64,000 bases of DNA from Prochlorococcus marinus str. MIT 9314 (GCF_000760035.1 NZ_JNAO01000008.1:1-64000); one strand, 5' to 3'; numbered from the stretch's first letter, positions 9,486 through 18,464 are shown. Translations and numbers: made by a program. The notes: generated from the letters alone by a model not told the origin.

Positions 9486-9551
9486 AGTAAATTATTAATA
9501 GCTAATTATTATTACCATAAATCATCTTTTAATAAGGGGAAATGGATTTAT

Positions 9552-10064
9552 TTAATCAAAAAATAACAAACTAACCACTTTCCCCATTTCTTCCGCGCAT
9601 CTACAACTATTTAACAAAGTTTCACTATCGTGAAAGGCAAAGCATATTAATTGATCGCACCTAGTAATAATTTCTTGATTACAAAGACTGCTTGCGAGTG
9701 GCAAAGGCAATTCATCATTTTCACTTTTTTCAACCAAATGCATAACCCTTTCGAGTTGAACCTTTATTTCGGGTAGTTGTCTATCAAGACTTTGTGGTAA
9801 TAAAACAGTTAATAATGATGGATTAATATCTAAGACAGCTCGAATAACAGCCGCATTGACACCTTGTGATCCAGAAGTAAGGATATTATGTCCTTCATCT
9901 GCTAACGACCTTGCTATCAACTCAATTAAGTGGATATCGACAACTGGTACATGCCTACTGCCCAAAAAAGCAATTCTCCTTTTCCCATTATCTTGGAGTT
10001 TTGCAAGTTCTTGAGCTAAGGCATCAACGCCTTCAGTTGCCGGTAGATCTAAAGAGCGACTCAA
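9552..10064 (-). CDS. LOG/DprA-like Rossmann-fold protein
   Basis: A 170-residue protein with KRRIAFLGSRHVPVVDIHLI (about residues 28-47) and GHNILTSGSQGVNAAVIRA (about 58-76). The second motif resembles the SGG/SGSQG phosphate-binding loop of the SLOG superfamily (DprA, lysine decarboxylase-like LOG, TIR-linked SLOG). It lacks the extra domains of DprA, so a role in DNA processing is unproven. It follows the P-loop/DRTGG protein by 25 bp on the same strand, and the two likely form an operon. Confidence 0.7.
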   Translation of the reverse strand: MSRSLDLPATEGVDALAQELAKLQDNGKRRIAFLGSRHVPVVDIHLIELIARSLADEGHNILTSGSQGVNAAVIRAVLDINPSLLTVLLPQSLDRQLPEIKVQLERVMHLVEKSENDELPLPLASSLCNQEIITRCDQLICFAFHDSETLLNSCRCAEEMGKVVSLLFFD

Positions 10065-10089
10065 AATAATATAGTTCCTATATTTGAAA

Positions 10090-11199
10090 TTAGCATTTAT
10101 CTGAAAAATTGCAGGGAAAATCTATCTTTTCGAGAATTCTTTGTAGATTTACATTCTCTTGAACTAATTGAATAGCATAAGAAGCTTTGATTGATTCATG
10201 TATTCTGACATGACCAAAAGCTTGTTCAATAATTTCTACGGAGGAAAGAGTATCTAATTCCACTTTTAAAATTGGCACCTCCAATTCCTCCGCTCTATGA
10301 ATTAATTGCGACAAGGGGTCTCCTATACCAGTTAAAATTAAGCATTGAGTAGAAGCCTCCAAAGCAGCGAGTTGGATATCAGTTCTATCAGCTCCAGTAA
10401 CTACAGCCATATTTCGTCTTCTCCTGAAAAATTCCATAGCGGAATTCACTCCCATTGCACCAATACTTAATGTTTCAACAAGCAATTGATCTTTTTCAGG
10501 GCAACAAATTACTTGGGCATCTAGTCTTCTTACAAGCTCTCCAACTGTGACACTTCTAAGAAGTGGTGATTTAGGCATTACACCAAATACTTCAATATCC
10601 AGATCTTTAAGAGAAGGTATTATTTCATTTTTTACTTTTTCGACTTCTTGTGGCAAAACCCCGTTCAATACAACTCCTGCCAATTTCTCCCCTAATTGTT
10701 TTTTCGCATCAAGTAATGCATCCACACTTTTACAATCTTCCCATAAATTCACTATTAAAACTTTCGCATCTAAATCCTTTGCTAATTGTGGGAGACTTAA
10801 GCCATAAATCATACCTTCATGCAGACTTCCAGCTGCCTCCAAAATATTCAGACCTTCAAAATCATCATTAAGCAACTCTTCAATCTGATCAAAACCTTTT
10901 CCTGGGAGTAAGTCTTTATTAAAGATTCTTTTTTCAGCTGATATATTATCCAATAATCCTACTGAGGAAATTAAATTCTCCTCTTCGATATTTAATGTAG
11001 ATCCAATAAACTTAACATCATCATCTATTAATCCTTCATAAGACATTGAAGGAAGATTAGTAAGTTCAATACATGTTGCTAGTGGTTTTCCAATGCGTAC
11101 TTTTTTTTTCTTCTGTAAAAGTTTTTTTGCTATCCCAAGAACCATTGCAGACTTACCACTAAATGGCTCACATGAACCAATTAATAATATATCGCTCAT
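10090..11199 (-). CDS. P-loop plus DRTGG protein resembling the N-terminal part of phosphotransacetylase
   Basis: A 369-residue protein with two parts. The first ~210 residues are a BioD/dethiobiotin-synthase-like P-loop domain (LLIGSCEPFSGKSAMVLGIA at 5-24). The second is a DRTGG domain (VVTGADRTDIQLAALEAS, about 268-285), matching the regulatory N-terminus of long phosphate acetyltransferases. The catalytic PTA domain is absent, so it should not be called a phosphotransacetylase. It is probably a stand-alone nucleotide sensor or regulator, widespread in cyanobacteria. It is co-oriented with the SLOG-like gene. Confidence 0.78.
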   Translation of the reverse strand: MSDILLIGSCEPFSGKSAMVLGIAKKLLQKKKKVRIGKPLATCIELTNLPSMSYEGLIDDDVKFIGSTLNIEEENLISSVGLLDNISAEKRIFNKDLLPGKGFDQIEELLNDDFEGLNILEAAGSLHEGMIYGLSLPQLAKDLDAKVLIVNLWEDCKSVDALLDAKKQLGEKLAGVVLNGVLPQEVEKVKNEIIPSLKDLDIEVFGVMPKSPLLRSVTVGELVRRLDAQVICCPEKDQLLVETLSIGAMGVNSAMEFFRRRRNMAVVTGADRTDIQLAALEASTQCLILTGIGDPLSQLIHRAEELEVPILKVELDTLSSVEIIEQAFGHVRIHESIKASYAIQLVQENVNLQRILEKIDFPCNFSDKC

Positions 11200-11345
11200 A
11201 ATTAGTAAAATAATTTATCAATAGGTTTAAGATAATATTTTTTTAAGAACTAAACAAATATTTATTTATGAGTTTTTAAAAAATATAAATAACTTTTTTT
11301 GGTAAATTTATCTTAGTTCTTTGGTATCTCATCAAAATCAAGCAA

Positions 11346-12062
11346 ATGATAAATTCAACCAAAAACGTAAAAACTATAGGTATTACTGGAGCCTCAGGTG
11401 CGCTAGGGAAAGAATTAACAAAGTTGTTTCGCCAAAAAGGATATAAGGTGATTGGATTTACTCATAGTAAAACTAATTATGAAATAAATCTTGAATCTCC
11501 AAATGAATGGATTAAATGGGAATGTGGAAGGGAGTCTTCATTAAAAAAACAATTAGAGAAGATAGACATTTTAATTTTGAACCATGGTATCTATGATTTG
11601 AGTAGAGAAAATTCCAATTTTGAAAACTCAATAGAAATTAATGCATTAAGCAAATTCAAATTTTTAAATTTATTTGAAGATATTGCTCTAAGCAATGATT
11701 CACTTATAAAAAAAGAAATTTGGATAAACACATCTGAAGCAGAAATATTACCAGCCCTAAATCCCTCATATGAGATTAGCAAGTCCCTCATTGGTCAATT
11801 AGTTTCTTTCAAAAAAAATCTTATGGATAAAAATACAAAGAAAAAATTCATAATTAAAAAAATCATATTAGGGCCTTTCAAATCAGAACTAAATCCTATC
11901 GGAATAATGAGCCCCAAATTCGTTTCTAAAAAAATTTATAATTTAGCTAATTCAAAAAAATATTTAATAATAATTAGTCCAAATCCCTTAACATACCTAC
12001 TTTTTCCATTAAAAGAGTTTTTTAATTTTTTGTATTGCCAAATTATCTATAAGTACAAATAA
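11346..12062 (+). CDS. Short-chain dehydrogenase/reductase (SDR) family protein
   Basis: A 238-residue Rossmann protein with the glycine-rich TIGITGASGALGKEL (residues 10-24), ILILNHGIYDLSREN near 74 (NNAG-like position replaced by NHG), and a YEISKSLIG motif near 141 that carries the Y-x-x-x-K catalytic pair. The C-terminal third is basic and Phe/Tyr/Lys-rich. Substrate unknown. It ends 6 bp from the convergent map gene. Confidence 0.78.
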   Translation: MINSTKNVKTIGITGASGALGKELTKLFRQKGYKVIGFTHSKTNYEINLESPNEWIKWECGRESSLKKQLEKIDILILNHGIYDLSRENSNFENSIEINALSKFKFLNLFEDIALSNDSLIKKEIWINTSEAEILPALNPSYEISKSLIGQLVSFKKNLMDKNTKKKFIIKKIILGPFKSELNPIGIMSPKFVSKKIYNLANSKKYLIIISPNPLTYLLFPLKEFFNFLYCQIIYKYK

Positions 12063-12068
12063 TAGTTT

Positions 12069-12908
12069 TTAGAAATCTCTATCTGTCAATATTTCAATAC
12101 CATCTTTTAAAACAACTATTGTATGCTCCCATTGGGCTGACCATTTTCCATCTTTTGTTATTACGGTCCATCTATCATTTAAAGTTTTGCAAAATTTAGT
12201 CCCTTCATTAACAATTGGTTCCACAGCTAATGTCATTCCTTCACGAAGTACCACATTGGGCAATTCTTTGGTCCGAAAATTAAATACCGATGGTTCTTCA
12301 TGGAGATTTCTTCCTACTCCGTGACCTGTATAATCCTCAACAACACTAAAACCATTTTTTAAAACAATATCCTCGATTTCTCCAGCAACATCTAAGAGTG
12401 TATTACCAGCTTTAATTTTTGAAAGCCCCGCATACAATGCTTTATAAGCTATTTCACTAAGTTTTTGAGCTTTTGGACTAACTTCTCCTACACAAATTGA
12501 TATACAACTATCTCCATGGAAACCATCTAAATATGCCCCTGTATCAATTTTAACCAAATCACCATTTTTAATTATTTTATTTTTACTTGGAATCCCGTGG
12601 ACAACCTCATTATTAATACTAGAACAAATACTAGAAGGGAATCCATGGTAGCCCTTGAAACTTGGGACAGCTCCAAAACTTTTTATCCTCTTTTCTGCGA
12701 AATCATCTAAATCTTTTGTAGTCATTCCAGGTTTAATTAAATCATTTATTTCCCTCAAAACAGTTGCTACAATCCTGCTAGATTTTTTCATTAAATTTAT
12801 TTCCCGTGAAGACTTTATTTCGATTCCTCTCCTCCTCTGAATAAAAGGAACTTGATCATTAGCTTTGGAATTATTTTTTTTTAACAAAAGATCTGCAAAA
12901 TGTCTCAT
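12069..12908 (-). CDS. map: Methionine aminopeptidase, type I
   Basis: A 279-residue enzyme that removes the initiator methionine. The metal ligands are all visible: Asp in [10 protein letters not shown] and GDSCIS, His in [16 protein letters not shown], Glu in AVEPIVN and Glu in [26 protein letters not shown] supplies the substrate-binding His. About 30 residues precede the pita-bread fold ([15 protein letters not shown]...), longer than E. coli Map. A second map paralogue may exist outside the window. Confidence 0.95.
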   Translation of the reverse strand: MRHFADLLLKKNNSKANDQVPFIQRRRGIEIKSSREINLMKKSSRIVATVLREINDLIKPGMTTKDLDDFAEKRIKSFGAVPSFKGYHGFPSSICSSINNEVVHGIPSKNKIIKNGDLVKIDTGAYLDGFHGDSCISICVGEVSPKAQKLSEIAYKALYAGLSKIKAGNTLLDVAGEIEDIVLKNGFSVVEDYTGHGVGRNLHEEPSVFNFRTKELPNVVLREGMTLAVEPIVNEGTKFCKTLNDRWTVITKDGKWSAQWEHTIVVLKDGIEILTDRDF

Positions 12909-13003
12909 TGGAATAAATAATAGTAATAGGTAAATATCTTCAAAATAGCCTTTATGGTCTCGGCTACCTTAAATCTATCAATAACAATGGGAAAGGAACG
13001 AAA

Positions 13004-13312
13004 ATGAAAACTTTATTTAATTCTAGGCAATTTCATAAGGCTTTGGCGCCTTGGGTTTTTCTTCCATTATTTATATCTTCAATTACTGGTCTTCTTTATA
13101 GGGTTTCAAAAGATTTACTAGGTTACTCTAGAGAAGAAGTCCATTGGTTAATGTCTCTCCATGAGGGCGAATGGCTTGGAGATAATGGAGAACTTATATA
13201 CGTAATATTGAATTCCCTTGGAGTTTTATGGATGCTCGTAACAGGATTTCAAATGTTTTCAAAAACAATTTCATTTACCAAAAAGGTTACTAAAGGCGAG
13301 TCAAAAGGTTAA
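13004..13312 (+). CDS. Short PepSY-associated-TM-like membrane protein
   Basis: A 102-residue protein with two hydrophobic segments: [20 protein letters not shown] near 12-31 and [20 protein letters not shown] near 64-83. The order HKALAPW...TGLLYR...[10 protein letters not shown] is the pattern of PepSY-associated TM proteins (PF03929-like), but only one helical pair is present. Function unknown. It lies 32 bp upstream of rplS and may be co-transcribed with it. Confidence 0.7.
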   Translation: MKTLFNSRQFHKALAPWVFLPLFISSITGLLYRVSKDLLGYSREEVHWLMSLHEGEWLGDNGELIYVILNSLGVLWMLVTGFQMFSKTISFTKKVTKGESKG

Positions 13313-13344
13313 GATATAAAACTTGTAGGACAATAAAGACCAAA

Positions 13345-13815
13345 ATGGCCAAAGAGAAACAAGAGAACGAATTAGAAACCAGTATTAAAGCTGACTCATC
13401 AGTTGATGTAGCAGTTAAACAAAAAGAAAAAAATACGGTTTCTGAGACTAAGCAAACCTTAAGCGCATCAAATCTTATTAGGGAATTTGAGAATGAACAA
13501 TTAAAAAAAGAATTACCTGAAATATATGTTGGGGACACTGTTAAAGTTGGAGTAAAAATTACAGAAGGTAATAAAGAAAGAGTCCAACCTTATGAAGGCG
13601 TTGTCATAGCAAAAAGGCATGGAGGTATTAACCAGACTATTACAGTTAGAAGAATTTTTCAGGGTATAGGTGTTGAAAGAGTATTTATGCTACATAGTCC
13701 ACAGGTTGCCTCTCTAAAAGTTGAACGTAGAGGTAAAGTAAGAAGAGCTAAGTTATTCTATCTGAGAGATAGAGTAGGAAAAGCTACTCGCGTAAAACAA
13801 CGCTTTGATCGATAA
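13345..13815 (+). CDS. rplS: 50S ribosomal protein L19
   Basis: The C-terminal ~118 residues are a standard L19 ([52 protein letters not shown]). Ahead of it are about 38 extra residues rich in Glu/Lys/Ser/Thr ([19 protein letters not shown]...), making the protein 156 residues against about 115-120 in E. coli. The extension reads as disordered. The ATG start gives the longer form; an internal start would have to be non-ATG. Confidence 0.95.
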   Translation: MAKEKQENELETSIKADSSVDVAVKQKEKNTVSETKQTLSASNLIREFENEQLKKELPEIYVGDTVKVGVKITEGNKERVQPYEGVVIAKRHGGINQTITVRRIFQGIGVERVFMLHSPQVASLKVERRGKVRRAKLFYLRDRVGKATRVKQRFDR

Positions 13816-13853
13816 AGTTGTAAATTAATCAACTTATTGGTCACAAAGACGCT

Positions 13854-13859
13854 TATAAT
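13854..13859 (+). promoter_or_regulatory. -10 box (TATAAT) of tRNA-Trp
   Basis: A perfect TATAAT lies 9 bp before the first base of the mature tRNA, a good distance for a short 5' leader. No convincing -35 hexamer is seen upstream. The tRNA can therefore be transcribed on its own as well as by read-through from rplS. Confidence 0.5.
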
Positions 13860-13868
13860 CATTTAAAT

Positions 13869-13941
13869 GCGTCGTTAGTTCAGTTGGTAGAACGCAGGTC
13901 TCCAAAACCTGATGTCGGGGGTTCAAGTCCTCCACGACGCG
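13869..13941 (+). tRNA. trnW: tRNA-Trp (CCA)
   Basis: A 73-base cloverleaf. The acceptor stem GCGTCGT pairs with ACGACGC, the D-arm reads AGTTCAGTTGGTAGA, the anticodon loop CTCCAAA carries CCA, and the T-arm is GGGGGTTCAAGTCCTCC. The discriminator is G. CCA is not encoded. The tRNA sits 53 bp after rplS. Confidence 0.97.
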
Positions 13942-13976
13942 TTTGATCAACATTATGTAAATCACTTTTTCATAAG

Positions 13977-14171
13977 ATGGAGTCAGATCTTCAACCTGGG
14001 GACGTAGTTAAAGTCCTCGAATCAGCAGCTTTAGGATGGGTTCGTGCAAGAGTTATCAGAGTTAAGTCTGGTGGGAGAGTTGTCGTACAAAGTGACCAAG
14101 GCAGAGAATTTACTGCTAGAGGCAATCAGGTTAGGTTGATAGAACCTGCTGGTTTTAGGCCTCAAAAATAA
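13977..14171 (+). CDS. Small KOW/SH3-like conserved cyanobacterial protein
   Basis: A 64-residue protein beginning MESDLQPGDVVKVLESAALG, with WVRARVIRVKSGGRVVVQSD in the middle and QVRLIEPAGFRPQ at the end. The alternating beta pattern with PGD and Gly turns resembles a KOW or SH3-like barrel, a fold often found in ribosome- or transcription-associated proteins. It lies just after tRNA-Trp and near rplS. The specific role is unknown. Confidence 0.75.
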   Translation: MESDLQPGDVVKVLESAALGWVRARVIRVKSGGRVVVQSDQGREFTARGNQVRLIEPAGFRPQK

Positions 14172-14292
14172 ATAGTTGTTTATACTGAAACAGGTAAAAA
14201 ACTAATTATTTATGTAAATCCTCAAATTAATAAATTTTTTTTATTACAACCCAATAAATTAAGTATTATGATCTGATAATTTTAAGAATGGA

Positions 14293-14312
14293 GTTCTAAA
14301 TAAATTTAGAAC
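14293..14312 (+). other. Perfect inverted repeat upstream of tRNA-Asp
   Basis: GTTCTAAA and TTTAGAAC form an 8-bp stem around a TAAA loop, ending 8 bp before tRNA-Asp. There is no U-tract after it, so it is not a typical terminator. It could be a processing hairpin in the tRNA leader or an operator. A TATTAT-like -10 at 14264-14269 lies upstream, which would put the hairpin inside the transcript. Confidence 0.4.
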
Positions 14313-14320
14313 AAAACTCT

Positions 14321-14394
14321 GGGACCGTAGTTCAACTGGTTAGAGCACCGCCCTGTCACGGCGGAAGTTGCGGGTTCGAATCCCGTCGGTCCCG
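14321..14394 (+). tRNA. trnD: tRNA-Asp (GTC)
   Basis: A 74-base cloverleaf. The acceptor stem GGGACCG pairs with CGGTCCC, the D-loop is AGTTCAACTGGTTAGA, the anticodon stem-loop CCGCCCTGTCACGGCGG carries GTC, and the T-arm is GCGGGTTCGAATCCCGT. The discriminator is G. A run of six T follows at once, then gltX starts 17 bp after the tRNA end. Confidence 0.97.
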
Positions 14395-14411
14395 TTTTTT
14401 CTAAAAGAAAT

Positions 14412-15842
14412 TTGGAAAAACGTTTAAGACTAGCCCCAAGTCCAACGGGTTTATTTCATATTGGGACAGCGCGGACAGCACTATTCAACTGGTTGTATGC
14501 AAAAAAAATAGGTGGGAAATTTCTTATCAGAATAGAAGATACAGATTTCCTTCGATCTAAATCTGAATATACAAAAAATATATTAGAGGGCTTGAAATGG
14601 CTTGGGCTTAAATGGGATGAAGAGCCTATAAAGCAAAGTGAACGAATTTTGATTCACAAAAGTCATATCAAAAAGCTATTGGAATGTGGAGCAGCATATA
14701 GGTGCTTTACAACAGAAGATGAAATATCTGAATTAAGAGAAGAACAAAATAAGAAAGGATTACCTCCAAAGCATGATAATAGGCACAGAAGTCTTTCAAA
14801 AAAAGAAATAGAAACGTTCATTTCTCAAGGGAAGACTTCAGTAATAAGGTTTAAGATTGATGAAAAAATTGAAATAAAATGGGTAGATCAAATAAGAGGT
14901 GAAATCAAATGGCATGGGAAGGATTTGGGAGGTGATTTAGTTTTGTCAAGAAGGGCAAAGGGATATGAGATTGGAGATCCTTTGTATAATCTTGCAGTTG
15001 TAGTTGATGACAATTTTATGAATATTTCTCATGTTGTAAGGGGTGAAGACCATATTTCGAACACTGCAAAACAAATATTGATTTATAAAGCATTAAATTT
15101 TAATTTGCCAACTTTTTCGCATACACCCTTAATACTAAATAGCGAAGGGAAAAAATTATCTAAAAGAGATTGCGTTACTTCAATCGACGAATTTAGAGAA
15201 ATGGGATATTTACCTGAGGCCTTATCTAATTATATGGCCTTTTTAGGTTGGTCTCCAAAATCTGCCGAAAGAGAAATTCTTTCACTTGAAGAGATATCTG
15301 AAATTTTTGAATTATCAGAAATTAATAAAGCCGGAGCCAAATTCAGTTGGGAAAAACTCAACTGGATTAATTCTCAACATATAAAAAATATGGAAACAAT
15401 AAAGTTAAGTGAGATCATGATGAAATACTGGAATGATAATGGTTGGGTGCCGCCATCTCAAGAATGGGGTTATAAACTAGCAATTTTGCTTAGAGACTCT
15501 ATGACTCTTTTGAAAGATTCAATTGATCAATCAAAACCATTTTTCTTAATACCTACAATTCAAAAAGAAGGTCAAGATTTTCTGAAAAGCGATGATAGCA
15601 AATTATCTCTAAAACTAATCTTAAATTATTTAATTGAGCATCACACTATAAAACTTAATAAAGAGAAAGCCAAAGAAATAATAAACGAAATCTCAAAAAT
15701 GCATAATATTAAAAAAGGGATATTAATGAAATCATTAAGAGTAGCTTTTTTTGGATCTCTCAGTGGTCCAGACCTAATTCAAAGTTGGGAGCTTTTTGCT
15801 GAGAGTAAAAGTGATAGAACTCGAATTGAAAGATGTATTTAA
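14412..15842 (+). CDS. gltX: Glutamyl-tRNA synthetase
   Basis: A 476-residue class I synthetase that charges tRNA-Glu, which also feeds 5-aminolevulinate synthesis in cyanobacteria. The HIGH motif is HIGTARTALFNWLY (residues 17-30) and the KMSKS-type motif is KLSKRD near 250. VVRGEDHISNTAKQ precedes it. The length is normal. The start is a TTG directly before LRLAPSPTG, so it must be correct within a few residues. The stop is immediately adjacent to the convergent antiporter stop, with no spacer. Confidence 0.96.
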   Translation: MEKRLRLAPSPTGLFHIGTARTALFNWLYAKKIGGKFLIRIEDTDFLRSKSEYTKNILEGLKWLGLKWDEEPIKQSERILIHKSHIKKLLECGAAYRCFTTEDEISELREEQNKKGLPPKHDNRHRSLSKKEIETFISQGKTSVIRFKIDEKIEIKWVDQIRGEIKWHGKDLGGDLVLSRRAKGYEIGDPLYNLAVVVDDNFMNISHVVRGEDHISNTAKQILIYKALNFNLPTFSHTPLILNSEGKKLSKRDCVTSIDEFREMGYLPEALSNYMAFLGWSPKSAEREILSLEEISEIFELSEINKAGAKFSWEKLNWINSQHIKNMETIKLSEIMMKYWNDNGWVPPSQEWGYKLAILLRDSMTLLKDSIDQSKPFFLIPTIQKEGQDFLKSDDSKLSLKLILNYLIEHHTIKLNKEKAKEIINEISKMHNIKKGILMKSLRVAFFGSLSGPDLIQSWELFAESKSDRTRIERCI

Positions 15843-17048
15843 TCAATCTAAATTATTTTTTTGGCCTAATTCAAGCTTATTTGCCAAAGGTTTAGCTGAA
15901 AGGCCTTGTATTCCTACTGTCATTAATATAGTAAGAAAAACTAAACCTTGGAGACGGCCAGCCCCAAGGATACCAGCCTGCTCTAATCTGATAGAAAAAA
16001 GAGAAGCAACAGCTGCAGTAACAATACCTCTAGGGGCTAACCAGGCTAAAAATATTTTTTCTTTTAAGTTCAATTCTCTTCCCATTGTTGCTATCCAGAT
16101 AGAGATTGGTCGAACAATTACCATCAACATAAAAACGCAAACAACCCCTCCCCAGCCAAGCGGACTTAATTCACCCCAAGAAACGTCAGCGGCCAAAAGA
16201 GGGAAAAGAACTGTTATTGCTAATTGAGCTAATTCACCTATTAGATTATCCAATCTATCTTTATCTATAACTTCTCTTTTTCCTACAATAAAACCTGCCG
16301 CGACTGAAGCCGGCAAGCCTGATTCTGGTAAAAAATATTCGCAAATTCCATACACAAGGAAAATAAATCCAAGGGTAACTTGAAGCTCAATACCAAATGA
16401 GGCTTCATTTTTTATTTTTTTTAAAATTTCTGATAGTAGCCATCCTGCACTTAATCCAATTAAGACTCCTCCCCCTAATCTCTGCATTAATGCTATAAAT
16501 ACGTCATTAATCCCACGAAGGTCCCCTAAAGTCAGTTCTAAAAGCAGTAATGCTAGTACTGCACCAATTGGTTCAAGCAACAACCCTTCAGCTTTTAAAA
16601 CTTCCGAGAGTGGGGAAGCTAATTTTATTTGTTCCACTAATGGAGAGACAACTGTTGGTCCAGTAGCTAGAACTATGGCACTATATATTCCTGCGACTTG
16701 CCATGATAGGCCAGCCAGCAAATGAGCAATAAAAATTCCAGCTGATAATGAAATAAAAAGTCTTACTAATGAAATTTTCAAAACAGTATTTCTTATATTA
16801 CCCTCAGGCAATTTTAAATTTAATCCCCCTTCAAAAAGAACCAAACAGACCAAAAGCCCCACAATAGTTTCAAGACCTTGCCCAAGATCTAAAGGCTCAA
16901 CGAGTCCTAATCCTGATCTTCCAATAAATAATCCAGAAAGCAATAAAATAACAACACTTGGGAATCCTGTAAAAGAAGAAAATAATCGAGCGCAAGCACC
17001 TGCAAATACAGTTATCCCCCACAGTAATCCAAGCCTTTCAGGCGTCAT
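15843..17048 (-). CDS. Na+/H+ antiporter, NhaP/CPA1-type
   Basis: A 401-residue membrane protein with about 11-12 helices. VLATGPTVVSPLVEQIKL (about 127-144) is the ion-binding unwound-helix region of the CPA1/NhaP group, with GP(T)V in place of the more common DP/DAV. Downstream, SGLPASVAAGFIVGKRE and LAWLAPRGIVTAAVASLFS match the family. Where many CPA1 members have an Asp pair, this form lacks the first Asp (TGPT). Transported ion not certain. Confidence 0.82.
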   Translation of the reverse strand: MTPERLGLLWGITVFAGACARLFSSFTGFPSVVILLLSGLFIGRSGLGLVEPLDLGQGLETIVGLLVCLVLFEGGLNLKLPEGNIRNTVLKISLVRLFISLSAGIFIAHLLAGLSWQVAGIYSAIVLATGPTVVSPLVEQIKLASPLSEVLKAEGLLLEPIGAVLALLLLELTLGDLRGINDVFIALMQRLGGGVLIGLSAGWLLSEILKKIKNEASFGIELQVTLGFIFLVYGICEYFLPESGLPASVAAGFIVGKREVIDKDRLDNLIGELAQLAITVLFPLLAADVSWGELSPLGWGGVVCVFMLMVIVRPISIWIATMGRELNLKEKIFLAWLAPRGIVTAAVASLFSIRLEQAGILGAGRLQGLVFLTILMTVGIQGLSAKPLANKLELGQKNNLD

Positions 17049-17211
17049 ATAAAATTATAAATAATAAAAATATTACCTATTTTGATTAAATCAATAATCT
17101 TATCTCTAGTCCAATAAATACAATACTTTTTAATTTAATTTATTGGCTGAACAAAAGTAATTTTTATTAAATCGTTCAAAACTACTTTTAAGAAAATGAA
17201 TTTTATTTCTA

Positions 17212-17388
17212 TTAAGAAAACTGGCTTATTAAAGCAATAATTATAAAAATAATTCCTATACCAACAGTTGCCATCCTTCCATTCCATATTTCAGCTTGAG
17301 GGGTAAAACCTCTTTTCCACAAATTCAGTTCCTTTTTATCAACGAAGTTTTTTGTCTCTTTAATCTCGATTTTAGGTTGTTTGTTCAT
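17212..17388 (-). CDS. hli: High-light-inducible protein (single-helix Lhc-like)
   Basis: A 58-residue frame found by reading the gap. The sequence runs MNKQPKIEIKETKNF, then FTPQAEIWNGRMATVGIGII, then a hydrophobic helix ending IALISQFS. ExWNGRxA..G is the chlorophyll-binding Lhc/Hli signature. Hli proteins bind chlorophyll and carotenoid and protect photosystems under excess light. The ATG lies 5 bp after the tsaD stop on the same strand, so it may be read from a tsaD transcript or from a promoter inside tsaD. The hydrophobic helix is short and the usual second Asn/His positions differ a little from canonical Hli. Confidence 0.88.
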   Translation of the reverse strand: MNKQPKIEIKETKNFVDKKELNLWKRGFTPQAEIWNGRMATVGIGIIFIIIALISQFS

Positions 17389-17393
17389 TGAAG

Positions 17394-18464
17394 TTAAAAA
17401 GGAGGATTTTCTTCATAAAGGGTATTTGCTTGTTCAATTGATAGTCTTCCTGCGACACCTAATTTAAGGGAACTTAAATGATCCTTAAATTTGATCCTGA
17501 ACAACGCCGCCGCTCCAATCATTGCAGCATTATCTGTACAAAGATTAAGAGGAGCTAAATGAACTTTAATAGATTTTTTACTAGCTTCACTAATCATCAT
17601 TTTTCTTAATGTATTGTTAGCAGCCACTCCCCCAACCAAAACAACATTATCCAAGCTATAGTCTTCTGCGCATTTTATTGTTCTCTCTACCAAGACCTCT
17701 GCCACTACTCTCTCAAAACTTGCAGCAATATCAGGAATTGGAACGGTCTTCCCATCCAAATTTATTCTCTCAATTAATCTTAGTACGGCAGTTTTTAAAC
17801 CACTAAAAGAGAAATCATATTTAAGAAATCCACCTTTTTTATCAGAAATCCTACATTTTGGTAAATTAAATTTCATTGGGTCCCCTTTTTTAGCAATCTT
17901 TTCAATTGCCGGTCCTCCTGGATAACTTAGACCTAATAGTCTGCCAACTTTATCAAAGGCTTCTCCAGCAGCATCATCAAAACTTTTCCCAAGTCTTTGC
18001 ATTCCCCTTCTATCATCAACTTTTATCAATTCAGTATGCCCGCCGCTAACAAGTAGTGTAAGAAAAGATTTCTTTGGATAGTTTTCTGAAAAAAGAATTG
18101 AAGATAAATGCCCCTCTAAATGATGAATTCCCAAAAATGGTTTTGAATGTAACATGCAAAGTGATCTTGCAGTTATAGAGCCAACTCTTAAACAACCAAC
18201 TAATCCAGGAGCTACAGTTGATGCAATATAATCGACTTCCTCAATTTTGATTTTTGATTCTTCTAAAGCCTCATCCAAAACAAGAGGTAATAATTCTAAA
18301 TGCTTTCTAGCTGCGAGTTCAGGCACAACTCCTCCCCATTTTGAATGATCTTCAATTTGAGAAGCTATAATATTTGAATGTATTCTGAAAGTATCGCCAA
18401 TATTAGAAACTATTGAGACAGATGTCTCATCACAACTTGTTTCAATAGCTAAAACTTTATGCAT
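17394..18464 (-). CDS. tsaD: tRNA N6-adenosine threonylcarbamoyltransferase TsaD
   Basis: A 356-residue ASKHA-fold enzyme that installs t6A37 on ANN-decoding tRNAs. Motifs: ETSCDETSVSIVS (residues 8-20), HHLEGHLSSI with the metal His pair near 113, LLVSGGHTEL, SFDDAAGEAFDKVGRLLGLS, and GGVAANNTLR near 277. Partners TsaB, TsaC and TsaE are not in the window. hli follows 5 bp after the stop. Confidence 0.97.
   Translation of the reverse strand: MHKVLAIETSCDETSVSIVSNIGDTFRIHSNIIASQIEDHSKWGGVVPELAARKHLELLPLVLDEALEESKIKIEEVDYIASTVAPGLVGCLRVGSITARSLCMLHSKPFLGIHHLEGHLSSILFSENYPKKSFLTLLVSGGHTELIKVDDRRGMQRLGKSFDDAAGEAFDKVGRLLGLSYPGGPAIEKIAKKGDPMKFNLPKCRISDKKGGFLKYDFSFSGLKTAVLRLIERINLDGKTVPIPDIAASFERVVAEVLVERTIKCAEDYSLDNVVLVGGVAANNTLRKMMISEASKKSIKVHLAPLNLCTDNAAMIGAAALFRIKFKDHLSSLKLGVAGRLSIEQANTLYEENPPF

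Noticed and set aside
17049-17211. Additional small gene between the antiporter and hli
   Set aside because: All frames are broken by stops within short distances and no start is supported.
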